A stretch of 64,000 nt of DNA from Prostheceraeus crozeri (lineage: Eukaryota; Platyhelminthes; Polycladida; Euryleptidae), in contig CAJQUW010008748.1 of the NCBI GenBank assembly GCA_907163375.1, positions 124,001 through 188,000 of the forward strand, in the 5' to 3' direction. Position numbers and translations under genes: made by a program. The number at the start of each line of letters is the position of its first letter. Position 1 is the first letter of the stretch. Shown one piece after another: positions 11,055-24,192 of the stretch. The notes below the pieces were generated by a model. It saw nothing but the letters and a program-made list of their open reading frames with translations. It made no database searches and was not told where the DNA came from.

Positions 11055-11215
11055 ACAGTGTCACACAAAAGGCGTTTACGATAGTGCTGAAATAGTGAGG
11101 AGATTTACTTGTTTAGTTCCACAGGGTTCCGTGATCGGACCGCCTCTACACGGCTGACATTCCCTGTCTGATCTTAAACAACGGTCTAAAGGTTCACATC
11201 TACTCGGATGATAAT
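11055..11215 (+). pseudogene. LINE reverse transcriptase fragment
   Basis: The plus strand encodes CLVPQGSVIGPPL, then in a shifted frame ADIPCLILNNGLKVHIYSDDNYP. These match the non-LTR RT signature VPQGSVLGPLLF…(short gap)…HIYADDTQLY, covering RT motif 4 and the catalytic motif 5 (YADD, here YSDD). Upstream codons from about 11055 (QCHTKGVYDSAEIVRRFT) fit the stretch before VPQGS. One frame change lies between the two motifs, at about 11145-11155. The short spacing and the QGSV form suggest a CR1/Jockey/I-type LINE. It is a short, old fragment. Confidence 0.65.
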
Positions 11216-12009
11216 TATCCATAGGCCCTGCTCGCCATCATCTTCTCCCGATCTTGAACTTCGACTGTCTCAGTTTGTCACCAAAGTTACATTTCTGACT
11301 GAATTCCAACAACCTTTAAGTCAATATTTCAAAGTTGTGTGGAGCTCATCAACGCGAAAACAACATCTAATTCCCTCCACTCCGATATTAATTGATTCGG
11401 TCTGTATCTTGCCTCGGACTAGTCTGTGACACAAGCGTCTGACAAGCTGTTTTTCAGCACTGCGGCAGATACGGCCCATCAAACGGTCGATCACGAGACC
11501 TGCAATACTGTCTTCCCTAAGTGTTAGTGCATGTATCACTTTATTCAATTCAAGAAGGTACTAAACTCTGGGTTTTTGCGTTATGTAATGACACAAAAAC
11601 CACATGATCATTTTAATGCATTGATTAATAGCTTTTGATGTAAAATTCTGCAACAGACGAAAAGTATCATGTGTATCGCGGAAAAGCTAGCGGTAGGCCT
11701 ATATTAAAATGTATTCGAAATTAAAATCATATTGCATTACAAATATCAAACATATTTAGCATGTGTGAAACATATTAAAAATAATCTTCTTGAAGGCCAG
11801 AACTTGTTATTTACAATATCGAGCACTTCAGTGATGAAGATTAAAGTATAATGACAAGGTTCGAGATGGTTGGTTATTAAAGTATAGGCTAAATGTTTTC
11901 CTCTATGCGATTGTCAACAACTATGCCGAATACCATGAAAAAGGTCGCCAGATCAGACCGCAGTTGCGAATGCGAGAAGCAGGCTTACTTATTAATCACA
12001 GCAGTGTCG
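11216..12009. other. No gene recognised
   Basis: About 800 bp between the LINE scrap and the mariner. It is open on both strands around 11321-11548 but shows no motif. It may contain further decayed LINE sequence. Confidence 0.35.
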
Positions 12010-12011
12010 TA

Positions 12012-13397
12012 CGTGGGTTGACTGAAAAGTAATGCCTCCTAGTCTCTAAATACTTATTGAAACTTCCATATGTGTTCATTTCAGAAAATATAGCTTCCCA
12101 CAAGTATGCTTTATTATTATCTTTACATGGGTTATTACTTACTTTACCGTAAAACAGTAAAATATCGATTTAAAGAACAATCATTATTTTTCCACGTAAT
12201 CACCACCAGTCTGTGTGCATTTCCTCCAACGATGCACCAGTTTACGGAAGCCATCGAGAAAAAAATCTTTATGTTAGCTCTTACCCATCTTCTGACTTCT
12301 TTCTGAAGCTCCTCACTTGTTTGAAAGCGAATCCCATGGAGATGCTCTTTCAACTTCGGAAACAAGTGAAAGTCACAAAGCGCAAGATCTGGGCTGTATG
12401 GTGGATGGGAGAGGAGTGAATAATCCAGTGCACTGATGGCTTCAATGGTGGCATGGGCGGTGTGAGGTCGTGCGTTGTCGTGGTGCAATATAATCTTCTT
12501 ATTTCTCCGAACCTGACGTAATCGCGCTTTCAAAGCCTTGAGATTTGAGATGTATCGAGCAGAGTTTATCGTCGTTCCATGCTCTAGAAAATCGATGTGA
12601 ATGACACCACTCACGTCCCAAAACACAGTGGCCATCACTTTCCCGGCGGATGATTGGGTCTTGAATTTTTTCCTAGTGGGGGATCCACGATGACGATATT
12701 CCATCGACTGGCGCTTTGATTCAGGTTCATAATGGTGCACCCAAGTTTCATCCGAAGTCACGATGCTGTGCAAGAATTCATCTTCAGACTCGTATCGCAG
12801 CAAATTTTCTTGACAAATTCGAAGTCTTGTTTGTTTCATGTCCGGTGTGAGCATACGAGGTACCCACCTAGCACACACTTTCCGGTAGTTTAGACTGGCA
12901 CTAATGTGTCCAACACGTTCTTGAGAGATCTCTAGCACTTCAGCAATCTCTCGCTGAGTGATTCGACGATTGTCTTGGATCATGCCATCCACCGAGTCCA
13001 TGTGATGGTCATCAGTGGCACAGACAGGGCGCCCACTTCGATGTTTGTCTTCAAGATCGAGGCTTCCAGCATCCACCTCCGAACTTCTGCGTGCCCATCG
13101 TCGAACATTACTGACATCCAGACATCGTGAGCCATAAACATTGACCAATCTTTGATGGATTTCGACGGGAGGAACCCCTTCAGCAGTTAAAAATTCGATG
13201 ACAGCACGTTGTTTGATTCGTACCGACAACTGTGCATTTCAAGATTGCTCATGATGACACAATGCACAGTAAAATGGAAGCAACAAGTTAGATAGTCACG
13301 TGCACGCAGCTATTCGATTTGAATCAATATATATGGTCATAACGCGCGCTTTGAATGAATGACAATAGTGAAGGCATTACTTTTCAGTCAACCCACG
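12012..13397 (-). mobile_element. mariner transposon, full length with both TIRs
   Basis: A 1386-bp element with perfect 26-bp terminal inverted repeats, 12012-12037 and 13372-13397. With the TA target they read TACGTGGGTTGACTGAAAAG from each outside end. TA dinucleotides flank both ends (12010-12011 and 13398-13399). The transposase lies on the minus strand. Length, TIR size and TA duplication are all normal for mariner. The perfect TIRs indicate a fairly young insertion. Confidence 0.95.
12184..13252 (-). pseudogene. mariner DD34D transposase, nearly complete
   Basis: The main frame covers about 13229-12270 on the minus strand. An N-terminal helix-turn-helix (QRAVIEFLTAEGVPPVEIHQ) is followed by the catalytic domain: first Asp in VTSDETWVHHYEPESK, second in HHDNARPHTA, third in YSPDLALCDFHLF, with exactly 34 residues between the second and third, so DD34D. 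Two defects are visible. Near the C-terminus, at an A7 run on the plus strand (12259-12265), the normal ending FFLDGFRKLVHRW…TGGDYVEK with its stop at 12184-12186 lies in a different frame. At the N-terminus there is no in-frame ATG: the nearest (13250-13252, MSNLE…) is out of frame with SVRIKQR. This suggests two single-base indels in an otherwise intact gene. Confidence 0.9.
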
Positions 13398-13399
13398 TA

Positions 13400-14994
13400 C
13401 ATTCATTGAAAACATCTGATGAATTTTTTGAAGACAGTGGTTATCTTATTGGCTTAGAGATTTTGTTATCTGGAGGTATTCGCAGTCGGCAGGGAGTGCA
13501 TCCGGACTAAAAGTATCACAACGCTCTAACAAAAGTCTCAGCGAATCCTATAATATGGTAGTAGTGATACAGAATCTTAATGTTGGGACTTGGAATCATA
13601 ATCTTGATGCTAGGATAGTATGATGATTTGAATTCATCAAGTCAATCAGGACACCATTTTCTGGACATTCAAAAATGTTTAATAATACTGCAAATTAACA
13701 GGGACATGGAGGAACGTGACTAAAAGTTTGAGCAGAGGTCAGTCAATTGGCGACAATTCTGTACAATGATACACGAGGAAACGATGTTACTATACATCAG
13801 GCTACTACTTTGTCGGAGTCCAATGTGTACTCCGAAACCCATACTACACTTGTTGATATATTCACATAGATAGCAGACTAAGAAAAGTCAACCAGTAGTC
13901 CCAATGTTTATCCACAGGTTACTAGAGGCCAATCGGATGCAATATGTTCGATATCGCAGCTGAAATGTAATCGACATTGAAAACAGGCAGGTAAGTAGTA
14001 TGATATGAACTATAAACAACGATATCTTAATGTAAAATGTTGGGTGTAAAAAACTGCAAAGTCATTGCTTGTGTTATGAATCATTGTTCTGTCCGACTCA
14101 ATTCTAGGAACACTTGGATTTCCTTCCTTGCTCGGTCAAATTTTGTCGAACTTCTGTGTAATAGTCTACATCAGCTATGACTTCACATGTCGCATTTGAA
14201 GACACCTGTTTGTTAGCAGATTCTCATGACGAGTATGCATCCATTTACATAACCTGTGGCTTTCCGAGTTAATCTCCTTGAATGAGGGCTTATTCGTTGA
14301 AGTATTATCGAAAAGTGAGAAGTCCATCGAATGAAACGGACGAACACTATAGTCTACGTATGTACTGCTTCTGTAATGAATCATTGTGCCATCTCTCAGT
14401 GGAATTCAGTTTTCGGTCCTTGTTTATTGAAGTTACTCTGCATGGTTTCTAAATTCCAAAACCCACTGGAATAGAACAGAACACACAATATATCCTCTGA
14501 TTGTGATTGCTGATGCAGTGCAAAGTTAATGTCAGTTACAACCGATAATTAGTCGAAAAACTCTCCATGTATTTATTTAGTAGAAGCTGCTTTGTAATAT
14601 TTCACTGGTGGTCTCATTTCTTTGTTGAAGTAGGCATGAAGAAGTATCCATCATCGCAATGCTTACTGAGACCGCATTCCAGAATTGCAAGCAATTTCTG
14701 TCACAGTGTGTAGCTGCCTAAATGGAGATGTTGGAAGTATTCGAATTGGTCATCAACATCAGTCTACAGAGCTTGCAATCATGTCAAAAAATCTGTCAAT
14801 CTATTCAAAAAATAAATATTTACAAAAAGCAGCAAACATAAAAATGCAAGAAGATAGATAATTATTCTAAATAAAATCCGGCTGAAAGCTAAATCAAAAA
14901 CAATTTTTTGTTCCGTCACCGTTTTCACCTCATCGTGGAGGCTTTTCAGAGGGAGTGAATTTATTACAAAATAAGACAGTATGCAAATTCAAAA
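13400..14994. other. No gene recognised
   Basis: About 1.6 kb without a supportable coding region, TIR pair or array. The open frame at 14175-14384 has no motif. Confidence 0.35.
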
Positions 14995-15279
14995 TTAACA
15001 CTGGCTGAGTTTAGGCTTCAACATAGAAATAAAGGCATTCTCCCTACGTTCACGCATCAGTTTTGACGCGCTAGGACTACTTAGTTTGTAGATTGGAGCC
15101 GCTTTGAATTTTACAACTAAGTCATTGGCACATATGGATATGTGTCGGCTTTTGTGTAGTATAGCACGTTTTGAATGTGTAATTTGTTGTCTATGAACTG
15201 TTAAGCGGTTTCTAAGCATATCACCTGTTTGCCCAAGGTAAACTTCGTGGCAACCTTCACAAGAGGGGATGAAAATCAA
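14995..15279 (-). mobile_element. GIY-YIG endonuclease tail, probably of a Penelope-like retroelement (fossil fragment)
   Basis: The minus strand reads IPSCEGCHEVYLGQTGDMLR, then NRLTVHRQQI, then a basic tail ending at a stop. Cys-x2-Cys followed by VYLGQTGDMLRNRL is the GIY-YIG nuclease signature (YxGxT … R … H). The same short domain forms the C-terminal endonuclease of Penelope-like elements. Only this tail is visible; I see no matching RT domain next to it. A free-standing GIY-YIG domain of another retroelement is the alternative. Confidence 0.6.
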
Positions 15280-15414
15280 GGAGGTTCACTATGCTGTTAG
15301 CAGTAAGAGTGAATTATCAGATAATCAGCATCTAGCAGCTTGATTTTGAATATTCATCGTGCCGCTTCTACTGAACTTTCCACCGTATGTATATATTCTA
15401 GCATGGTGATTCAA

Positions 15415-15535
15415 CAGACGTAAAACAGCTGTGCGTCTTGGTGGATTTGAGCCACCGACCTCTGGTATTTTAGGCTAGCTCTCTACCAACTGAGCTATGT
15501 ACGGGCGACAGTGTGACGTAAGAAGAAGGAAGAAG
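15415..15535 (-). repeat. tRNA-derived SINE
   Basis: Read on the minus strand: a pyrimidine tract (CTTCTTCCTTCTTCTTACGT), a tRNA-like head GCCCGTACATAGCTCAGTTGG…, and a tail ending ACGCACAGCTGTTTTACGTC. The head has a pol III A box (TAGCTCAGTTGGTAGAG) and a B box (GGCTCAAATCC), a 5-bp T stem GGTGG/CCACC with a 7-base loop, and a recognisable but mismatched anticodon arm. The acceptor stem does not pair, so this is not a working tRNA. The tail and the pyrimidine tract recur together at 40031-40110 without the tRNA part, supporting a dispersed SINE family. Confidence 0.7.
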
Positions 15536-15540
15536 ATTGA

Positions 15541-18500
15541 AGAATCTGCGTAATCCAATCAGATGGCTTCATCCACTGAGACAACATGGCTTCAACCGTC
15601 AAGCCAAACTAATACCAAGATATCAGTAATTCTGAGCTAGCATTATACTCTGAGACTGTCTTGGTCCTGCGGAACTTTGTCTATTGACATTTGTAAAACA
15701 GCAGCTTATCTTTTTTTAGTCAACAGTTTGGAAATTGTAATGTCTGATACTGCCGGGGGCCACTCGTTGGTCACCACACCACTGATTTGCAGGGACAGCT
15801 GTCAGTATTTCGTCTGACATTGCCAACTAGTTTCATAGTGCTTTAGTAGAAAACTTAAGTTATTTTAAATTTAATCAAATTTTGATTTAATTCAACATAT
15901 AATTTTCAATTTAAGTTAACCAACTTTGATTCAATCACCTCTGTTGTTGTCCCGGCGAACCAAATGTACTTTTCGAAAGAGATGCGTGTCCCGGTTTTTC
16001 AGCATCTCAGTGTTGGAATTTAGCTTCATTTTTTCATTTCTATTTAGTCAAAAATGAGATATTATTGTTTATATGAAGATCCCTCCATAAGGACATTATT
16101 GCGGGAAAATACAATTTTACTTAGTTCGTGTTCATGATCGCATGAACATTATCTAAGTCAAGGAAAACGATCAATACAGAAAAATGCATGCATTTTAACA
16201 TGCAATGCATTATTATATATGTTATTTTAACAATGCAGAAAACATGTATTACATGGTATTGAAAAATCAAATGTTGCATAGTTCAGGTGAAGATAGCCCA
16301 ATTGTATTGTTGATTGCACGTAGTTTTTCGGGAGAATTTGCAGATACATGTACAGGCATACAGCTGCTGTATGGATGAGTATGTCGTGAGAATCTATTCT
16401 TCTACATACCTGAAAGTAACGAAGATGTAAACAAATTGTCAATAGAAATTACGCTGAATGAGATCATTTAAAGAAAATACTGAAAATGGCGAAAGCATGC
16501 AGTAAAAGTCAACTTCATATTAAAAACATGGATATTAATTGCAAAAAACAAGTTCCCTGTATTTTCCGATTGATTTTCTATTAGGGTTGCTCAAAAATTA
16601 AAAAGCAGACTGTACATTGGCGTCTTACGCCTTCAACGGTCAATAGAAACTATGTGAAGATCGAGATTAATAAATAAAAAATACCAATATGATCTCCCGT
16701 CACTTAGCCAACTTCGAAAACAAAGATTCCATGATTGTCACAATATGGGTTTGACGCTGTTACTCGTTGCAAAGTCCATAAATTATACCAAAATCCGCTG
16801 CTTATGTTAACAATTAACAGTTTTAGTAAAACAGCATGTACATAAGTAGATAAAAGGAACGCCTCTATCGGCTCTTCGTCATGCAAGGTGTCCCGGTTTT
16901 GGTTAAATAATGGTTTCTTTCGCTAAACGTGCGTCTTAAGACCCTAATTTAGCTCGGCTATCTAAATGTGATGTTTTTAAATGTTTATTCACTTTAACTT
17001 CCATTTTTCACTGCCTCAACATAGCAAGTGAGGGTATTTCATTATGTTGCATTAGCGGGAAATCAGGGAAGTTTATAGCATGCAAGTTGTGAATCATCTT
17101 AACAACTGCATGTGTCATTTGTCACCGCAGATTTTTTAGATACATTACGTTCTTCACAATGAATTTTTACTTTGCCGATATTTCCTAGTTCCTCACATTA
17201 TCCTAAACATCGTACTTGTGCATCATTAATTAACGCAAACGTTTCATTTTCCTGTTTGGCGTACCTGCGATTATCGATAATAAATTGCAAGTCCCATTTC
17301 AGTGTATTTAATCGTTTTCGTTCTGTAGTTCTCGACATAAACAAGTTACCGTGAATGCGTCTGAATCATCTGCTAGGGAATCGTGACATGACTCACTGTG
17401 TATGTGCAACGCTTGGTAGTCGTGAGATCTCAATGAGAATGATAGCCTCATTTGACCTTGTCTGACACTAAATGAGTCGACAGTAGAATTCTAAACTGTT
17501 TTGCGTTTTTCTGGAAACTATTAAGAACAGTTACTATATTATTGAATTACATAATCATGACTAAATGACAATTCATCCAGGTTCTTAAAGCGTGGGTTTC
17601 TCTTTCAGCTAACTGGCGAAAAATGGTCTAATTTGGAGTCAAGCAACTGGTGGCAAATCAATTTCAGTTGAAAGTACCAATTGTAGCAATACAAAACCAG
17701 AAATGTGAGTCTCTTTTTACTGAGCTATGTAAAGCATCACTTTTCAATAATGCCATCTTTGACTATGACGTGAAGCAACTATCACATACTTAGATACGGA
17801 AATTAGTGTTCGATAATATCGTCTCCAGCTATCTATCATTTTTTGTTATATTGTTATTGAACTGCACTGATTTCTTCGTAGCGCAAGAGACATATCTTGT
17901 AGATAGTCACGACACCTTCAACATGTGACCTCGGAACCTGTCGCTTCAGACATCATTTGCTGTGATATACGAGTACTACGTCAAGATGACTAGTAATACA
18001 AAGAAGCTGTGATTTTTGAAGATGCATCCCATTGAACACATTTTTCTAATAAGCATGCGCCTAGAAAAGCATCACAACTTTAAGGTTTCTGATGTTTTGA
18101 GGATATATGAATCGTGTTTCCCACTAGAAGACAGTGTGACTGTATCATAACAAACTCAAATCGGCCTGCTTCGTTTACTAATTTCCTGTATTTTGTTTTA
18201 ACTCGTGCTACATTTCTGTTTGCTCATTGGGTTTGTAGGTCCAATTATCTAAAATAATAATTATAGCAAAATGTTCTTTCAGCTAGCCTGTTTCATTTAT
18301 ATGATTATGAAAAATCAACGGGAGCGGGGTGGTTTTACATGTTGGTCGGATTGGCGCACTTACAGTACGTTCACTGCAGAGGAATTTATAAAAATGCTTA
18401 TCCTCCATTTATATAGCAAAGATAGTCAACAATGGCGAATGCCTTTGAGAAGGAACGAATGCTCGAAACTTCGGGCCAGATATTTTTTTACCTTTATTCG

Positions 18501-19896
18501 ATGGCAGTCCCAAGTAAGCAAAAAAGGAGGAATAAACCCTGCCGTTTTGCTGTCATTATGAAGCCTCACTTCAGTGGCATTACTGTATTCAATATCATTT
18601 ATTTACAATATTTAAATGTGTGTTTGGTATCGATTTTCCTTGTCATACGTATTTCATTCTGTAGTGAGCAAAAATTGAAATTTCACTAACATGAATCATC
18701 ACAATGAAGCTGAATTGATGGGTGAAACTTACATATATTTCCGGTGCGTCATTATTTTCTAAGTTTTTGAGTGAGAAGTTGGATTCTGCATCTTCCATTA
18801 GATTTCTTGTCAATCATCAAACGAAAATTTTCGTGTTGATAGTATAATGAAGGAAGTGACTTTTCCTGTCTTTGAAAATCATGCCAGTTGTGGTTGCCAT
18901 ATCATTAAGAGCAACAAATTGTCATTTTCGTATTTTCACTAGCAAAAACAGCAATAAAGAAGAACTTCTTTCTATCTACTGTCCAATCGACCGTCTTACT
19001 TAGAAATGAAGTTTGCTTTCAGTCGAGGTGTTATGAGTCTATGTTTTAATCCAGTCAAGCAGATTCATGTACTCACAAGCCTACATGGGAAGTTAGTCCA
19101 ATTGTTGCCGTTCGTGGAGGGAAATCCAATCGACGATCTCCACATGCATGTAAACATGGGACTACTTGATCTGATTGAGATATTTAGAAAGAGACCAGAC
19201 TATACTACGTATTAGACCATTCATTTTGTGAACTAAAAATAGTGAGAATGTGACATTTCCATCACGAATATGTGCGTAGTGGATAATGAGGTTATCGATT
19301 TTTTGCTACAATCTCAACGAAAGTAAATTACGGTTTCAAAGAAACATCAAGAAGTTAATCCTCAGCACAGCAGCATGATGTTATGTGACTTTAAGAGCAA
19401 GGATCACTTAGACGGCTCTGATGTCACTAAAATGTGTAAGTCACCTCAAACAATGTCGGAGGCATGGATGACGGCTGTTTTCACGGCGTGTCTGAAAATA
19501 GTTAGCGAAATATTGATTTCTAGCACTTAAGATGTCAAACCAACAAAGAGTGACAAAACCATAATAAAATTAAATATTCTGTTATTTTGAAGTAGCCCTC
19601 TTTCTTATTGGCGTCATTATTACTTTTATGTATTACCCGAAAGTGTCAAAAATTGAACCTCTAAATACCTAATCTTCATAATCTTTGACCATAACCTCAC
19701 TGACGATAACCCTTCATTTTACCAGATCATGAATTGTCATCTTGTATCATGACACATTTGGATCATATTTTAGCTTTTGAAACATAAATGACTTCAGAAC
19801 TTCATGAATTCGCATATGATGCATGGTTATTATGTGACATAACAAGTCGCTTTTTGAAATTCAAAGTGATAGCCATCTACTTCAAATTATCATGAA
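15541..19896. other. No gene recognised
   Basis: About 4.3 kb. Open frames such as 18271-18561, 18432-18689 and 19006-19215 are short and show no domain. There is no RNA gene, tandem array or TIR pair that I can support. Confidence 0.35.
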
Positions 19897-19904
19897 GCTA
19901 CAAG

Positions 19905-21539
19905 CAGAGTTGGAAAAGTCGGAATTGGAATTGACGATATTTAAATCTACTGGAATTGGAATTGGAATTGACCTTGATAAACCTCAATTCCACTTTTTCG
20001 ATAGACCTGTGATAAATCTATTTGTACAAAAATTGAAATCACAGTACTCGGCCGTTGTGTTAACTGCACGCAAGGATAAGAAAGAGATAGATCGACAGAG
20101 GTAGCTTTATTCTATAGTTGAATAGAAGGTGTTTTTTGGGACTTCGATGGGCCAACAGCCCCGGACAATGTTATTTCAGCGATTGAGCAGACAATGAAAA
20201 GACAATCATCTTTGTTCAATCTGTTATTTAGTTATTTATCAAGTAAGATAATTAATCAAAATAAAGCAATTGTTGAATTTATTTCTTGATAGGATAAGCA
20301 CAAAAATTGGAGATTAACTTAATTGTTGCACACACGAAAAGCAATTGGTTTGGAAAGAGGAAAATTAAAGCTGCAGCAACCCGCTGTCAGTTCAAATCAC
20401 AATATAGACAGTGTCAACAAATTATTCTAATAATTAATGATTCAATTAAAATGGCAATTACATGAACTATTATTCAACTTCCAATCACAACAATTAACAA
20501 TATCAATCTTTAAGACTATAGTTATATAGATACTATACGCAACGATAAAAGATACACTTTACACTTACAGTTCACCTCTTAATGTTGAATTCACTTCAAT
20601 TCGATCGGACTCACTTATACCAAAATAATATCATAAATATCAGTGTCACTTATACCGTCAATCTTCAATCGCGCTCGCTGATGTGTTGCCGTATACGCTG
20701 CTGTGTTGTTGTTCGCTGGCAGGCAGGCAGTTGTTATTACTTCTGTAGTTATGTTACACGTACCGCGAGAGCCCGGAGTTCTTCTAACTGCTACTAAAGA
20801 TGTCGTATGTGTTGTTGTTGGTAGTTGTTGTTGTGTCAATTTCTCATCGTTTCTAACTTATACAAATTTTTGAGACTTGACGATAAAACCACTTTCTTTT
20901 GAAAATTGAATGAGTTTCCTTTAATCTCTGTTCGTTAGCTTTCAATCCAACCACATTTCGTTCTTATCACGGAATTTTTAATCTCCTTTTTTAACATGGG
21001 TCATTAATCAGATTTCATGATATCATTTTTATCGTCGGTTTTTCTTTCATCAACAATCACGTTATTCGCACACTGAATTTCTTTCTTCTGTCAGTTTATT
21101 AATATATTTATTCACATCTCATCTCTCTCAGCGTGTGATTCTTTGCTGACCGTTAACTTTCTTTTCTTCTTTTCACGAGATATTGAATATCTCGTTTACG
21201 AAACGAAAATGGCGTAGACTGACCGGTTACATATATACATGTACACAAGAAATATGAACTATGAACATGAAAACGCACATAGGAACGACGCAGGGAACGG
21301 CACACAGGAACAACGAGGATAGGATAAGGGCACATGGGTGAGATTGAAACGAACAAACGTTAGATACATTAACATAAGACGCTATACGCGACATGCAATT
21401 ATCGGAATTGAATCTTATTATGGAATTGGAATTGAATTGAACTGTTTCGACTGGAATTGGAATTGGATTTGGAATTGAAATTTCTGCTCCGGAATTGGAA
21501 TTGGAATAAAAAAATTTCAATGGAATTTTTCCAGCTCTG
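19905..21539. mobile_element. Non-autonomous hAT-type element
   Basis: The ends are CAGAGTTGGAAAAG (left) and, from the other side, CAGAGCTGGAAAAATTCC, in the CAGNGNTGG style of hAT TIRs. The 8-bp sequence GCTACAAG flanks both ends exactly (19897-19904 and 21540-21547), as expected for a hAT target duplication. Subterminal arrays of GGAATT lie at 19921-19970 and 21405-21510. The 1635-bp interior holds no transposase motif. It includes a GTTGTTG-rich microsatellite near 20700-20835. Confidence 0.85.
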
Positions 21540-21922
21540 GCTACAAGTCACAATCAAGCAGATGCAAATTGGCATAAGCAAAAGAAACTGACTTATGCCT
21601 CTGCTCAGCGTTCATGAGAATTGGGCATGTGGCCAATTCAATTTCTTCCTACATTTGCACACGATAGTCAATCAATATTCCTCAACCAGTACATTGCACT
21701 TTTATTTAATTGCTGGACTGTTGGAAAGTGTCCGCCATTATTTGAAATGTAAGTAATTAACAAAATTCAAACGTCAATTCGATGGGCTTATTGCAGGAAT
21801 AATTGTAACACAAGATAAAAGTCGCAAATGCGATAGCTTATGTTGAACTTCAAACATGTTCTGTCAAAGTAATCAGAATGAAAATCATCTATGATTAATT
21901 CTCTCAGTAATTAAATGATAAT

Positions 21923-23003
21923 TAGGGTTGCACCGGGTATCCGGTACCGGATAGTGAAAATTTTAGCTATCCGGTACCGGATACCGGATAGTGTATCGAT
22001 CAAAACTTTCCACATTCGTCAAATTTAGCCACACAGAGTTAGGATATGTTTGATCTGTCACACAATGACTCACACTTGAACTGTCACAGACGGACTCACA
22101 CGGTCACACACGGACTATGATTAGTCCCTAATTACTTGTTCGAATAGCAACGCAGCTTCTTCATACACTTGCGATCATTAACTGCGTGAGTTTGCTTACC
22201 GCAGTGAAGGACAAAGCGAGTTCTATACAGTTGCTTCTAGGAAGGGGATATTACACAATGATTTTGTGAAGCCGGTCATGATATGAGACTGTACTTAGAC
22301 GTCAGAGAAGATCGCTGGCGTTGCAACACTCGCGTGAGTCGACAATAAAATGTGGATGGAATGAGAAGAAGTACCAAATTATCTCAAAGATAACTTGTCT
22401 TTCTTAGATGACGTATCTACATTGTCATCAAATTCTTTACAGTATGAAATAACAACATTGAGTCTCATAAATCTATATATAATCTTCAGAATAATGAACG
22501 AGGGTAGTACATTCAATGAATGAATAATACTAGTGAATAAATCCTACATAAATGCAAGCTACATGCTTATCTGATGCTTTTTAACTTTAAAGTAAGGGGT
22601 GCGTTAAAGACACATTTTATCTCATTTGTAGCATTTACCGAAAATTTTATTTACTTACGGCCTACGATTACTTTTATTTCATTATCATTACAGTATATAA
22701 ATCAAAGATTGCAGAGGGCCTTAGACAAGTGCGTTCATTTCTCTTTATATATACATACTGCTTGATAATCTCGCGAAAGATTTTCCGCTTGACATAAACG
22801 TTTTCTATATCAATAAAAATAATGGAATCCTCTCCTGAAATAATTTCTATTCAATTTCTCTTTAATTCAAAGAATGGATATTTACGGTAAAAGCGATCAA
22901 CATGAGAGTAAATGTACAACATGCAATGTCATTAAATAACAGTTAGTTAATATATGAACTATCCGGTTACCGGATAACAAAACCACTATCCGGTGCAACC
23001 CTA
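21923..23003. mobile_element. Non-autonomous hAT-type element
   Basis: The terminal repeats read TAGGGTTGCACCGG from each side (21923-21936 and 22990-23003), followed inward by several TATCCGGTACCGGATA words. The 8-bp duplication ATGATAAT lies at 21915-21922 and 23004-23011. The element is 1081 bp and no coding sequence is recognised. The CCGGTACCGG palindromes near the ends are probably subterminal transposase-binding repeats (inference). Confidence 0.85.
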
Positions 23004-23279
23004 ATGATAATAATCGATAATTATGATCAATCGATTTGGATAAGCTTTATCATATGTGATCTATTTAGTTCTGCTCATGGTTTGCCTTCCTCTCAAACCA
23101 AGGACTCTCAGTTTTGAATCTATATCTGAAACAGGAGTTTTCCATCAATCACGTGATCGATCAAGGAGAGTATGCTATATGATTGGCAGTCGGGGTCATC
23201 GGCCACGATCACGTAATGGCTGTCATTGTGATGAGATATCAAAGGATTTCAGTCATTCTGGTGCAGTGACCTTGTGGTT

Positions 23280-23294
23280 CACATGGTGACCGCG
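23280..23294 (+). repeat. 15-bp inverted repeat, left copy (partner 26332-26346)
   Basis: CACATGGTGACCGCG here is the exact reverse complement of 26332-26346. A nearby word AGTCAGTAAATTT / GGTCAGTAAATTT lies just inside each copy. The pair brackets a nest of repeats (23823-26286). It may mark the ends of an older 3.07-kb element, but I cannot name it. Confidence 0.5.
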
Positions 23295-24192
23295 GTCAGT
23301 AAATTTATTGTGTCAGCAGAGTGTCAGTAAATTTTTGTGTTTGTCACTAAAATTTCAAAAGCTAGATTCTTTTCAAAAGAAATCTCTGGTAATTTTTTTC
23401 TGAAATCATTATTTAAGCATTTCGAGTGAATTTCTCAATTGGCTAATTACTGACAATGCATTTTTTATAGAATCTAACGAATCCATTGTAATTGTGATGC
23501 AGAGTCTGAATGCTAAAATTTCCATCCAGTATTTTCGACATTTTATTCATTGATGCATGTACAGGGCCTATAGAATATTTTAAGATATGGTTGAAGTTCA
23601 ATGTTAAATTGAGCGTTGATGTAAAGGACCGGGTGTAGTGTACCATCAACACTGAAATACGTTGATTTTGGCGTCGTGATGGTGATATTCTGACATTAGG
23701 TAGGACTCTACATCGATGAAGTTAATCGTAAAGCGAAATTGTGAAATTTAGCTTAACTTGACCACGATACAAAATTTCCCAATTGATATATATTTTATGA
23801 ATTCCAGCTTTCATGCATTCATGGAAGAGAATCTTCCGGATTTATTTGGAATTTCAGATTTTTTTACGGCTATCTGGGTCATTTATGAGATTCGCCAGAA
23901 AATGCAACAAAAATAGTAGGGGTAAAGGGGTAGGGGTGAAGGTATGTGGGCCCCTAAGATGGAATGACATCTACGTGAAGCAACACATGGTCCCGTCTTA
24001 AGACAAAACATCTTCATTATGCGTTGCATAAGACCCCTCTGATCACAAGGCATTACAATTGATATTATCCACAAGCTCCCTCCACCCACTCATTGGCCCG
24101 CTCTGACGACCTAGGGTACAATGTAGGCCTACACATCCGCAATTGTGTAGTGTAGGTATGTGTATTCAAGAATCAAGCCGTACATTGTGAAG

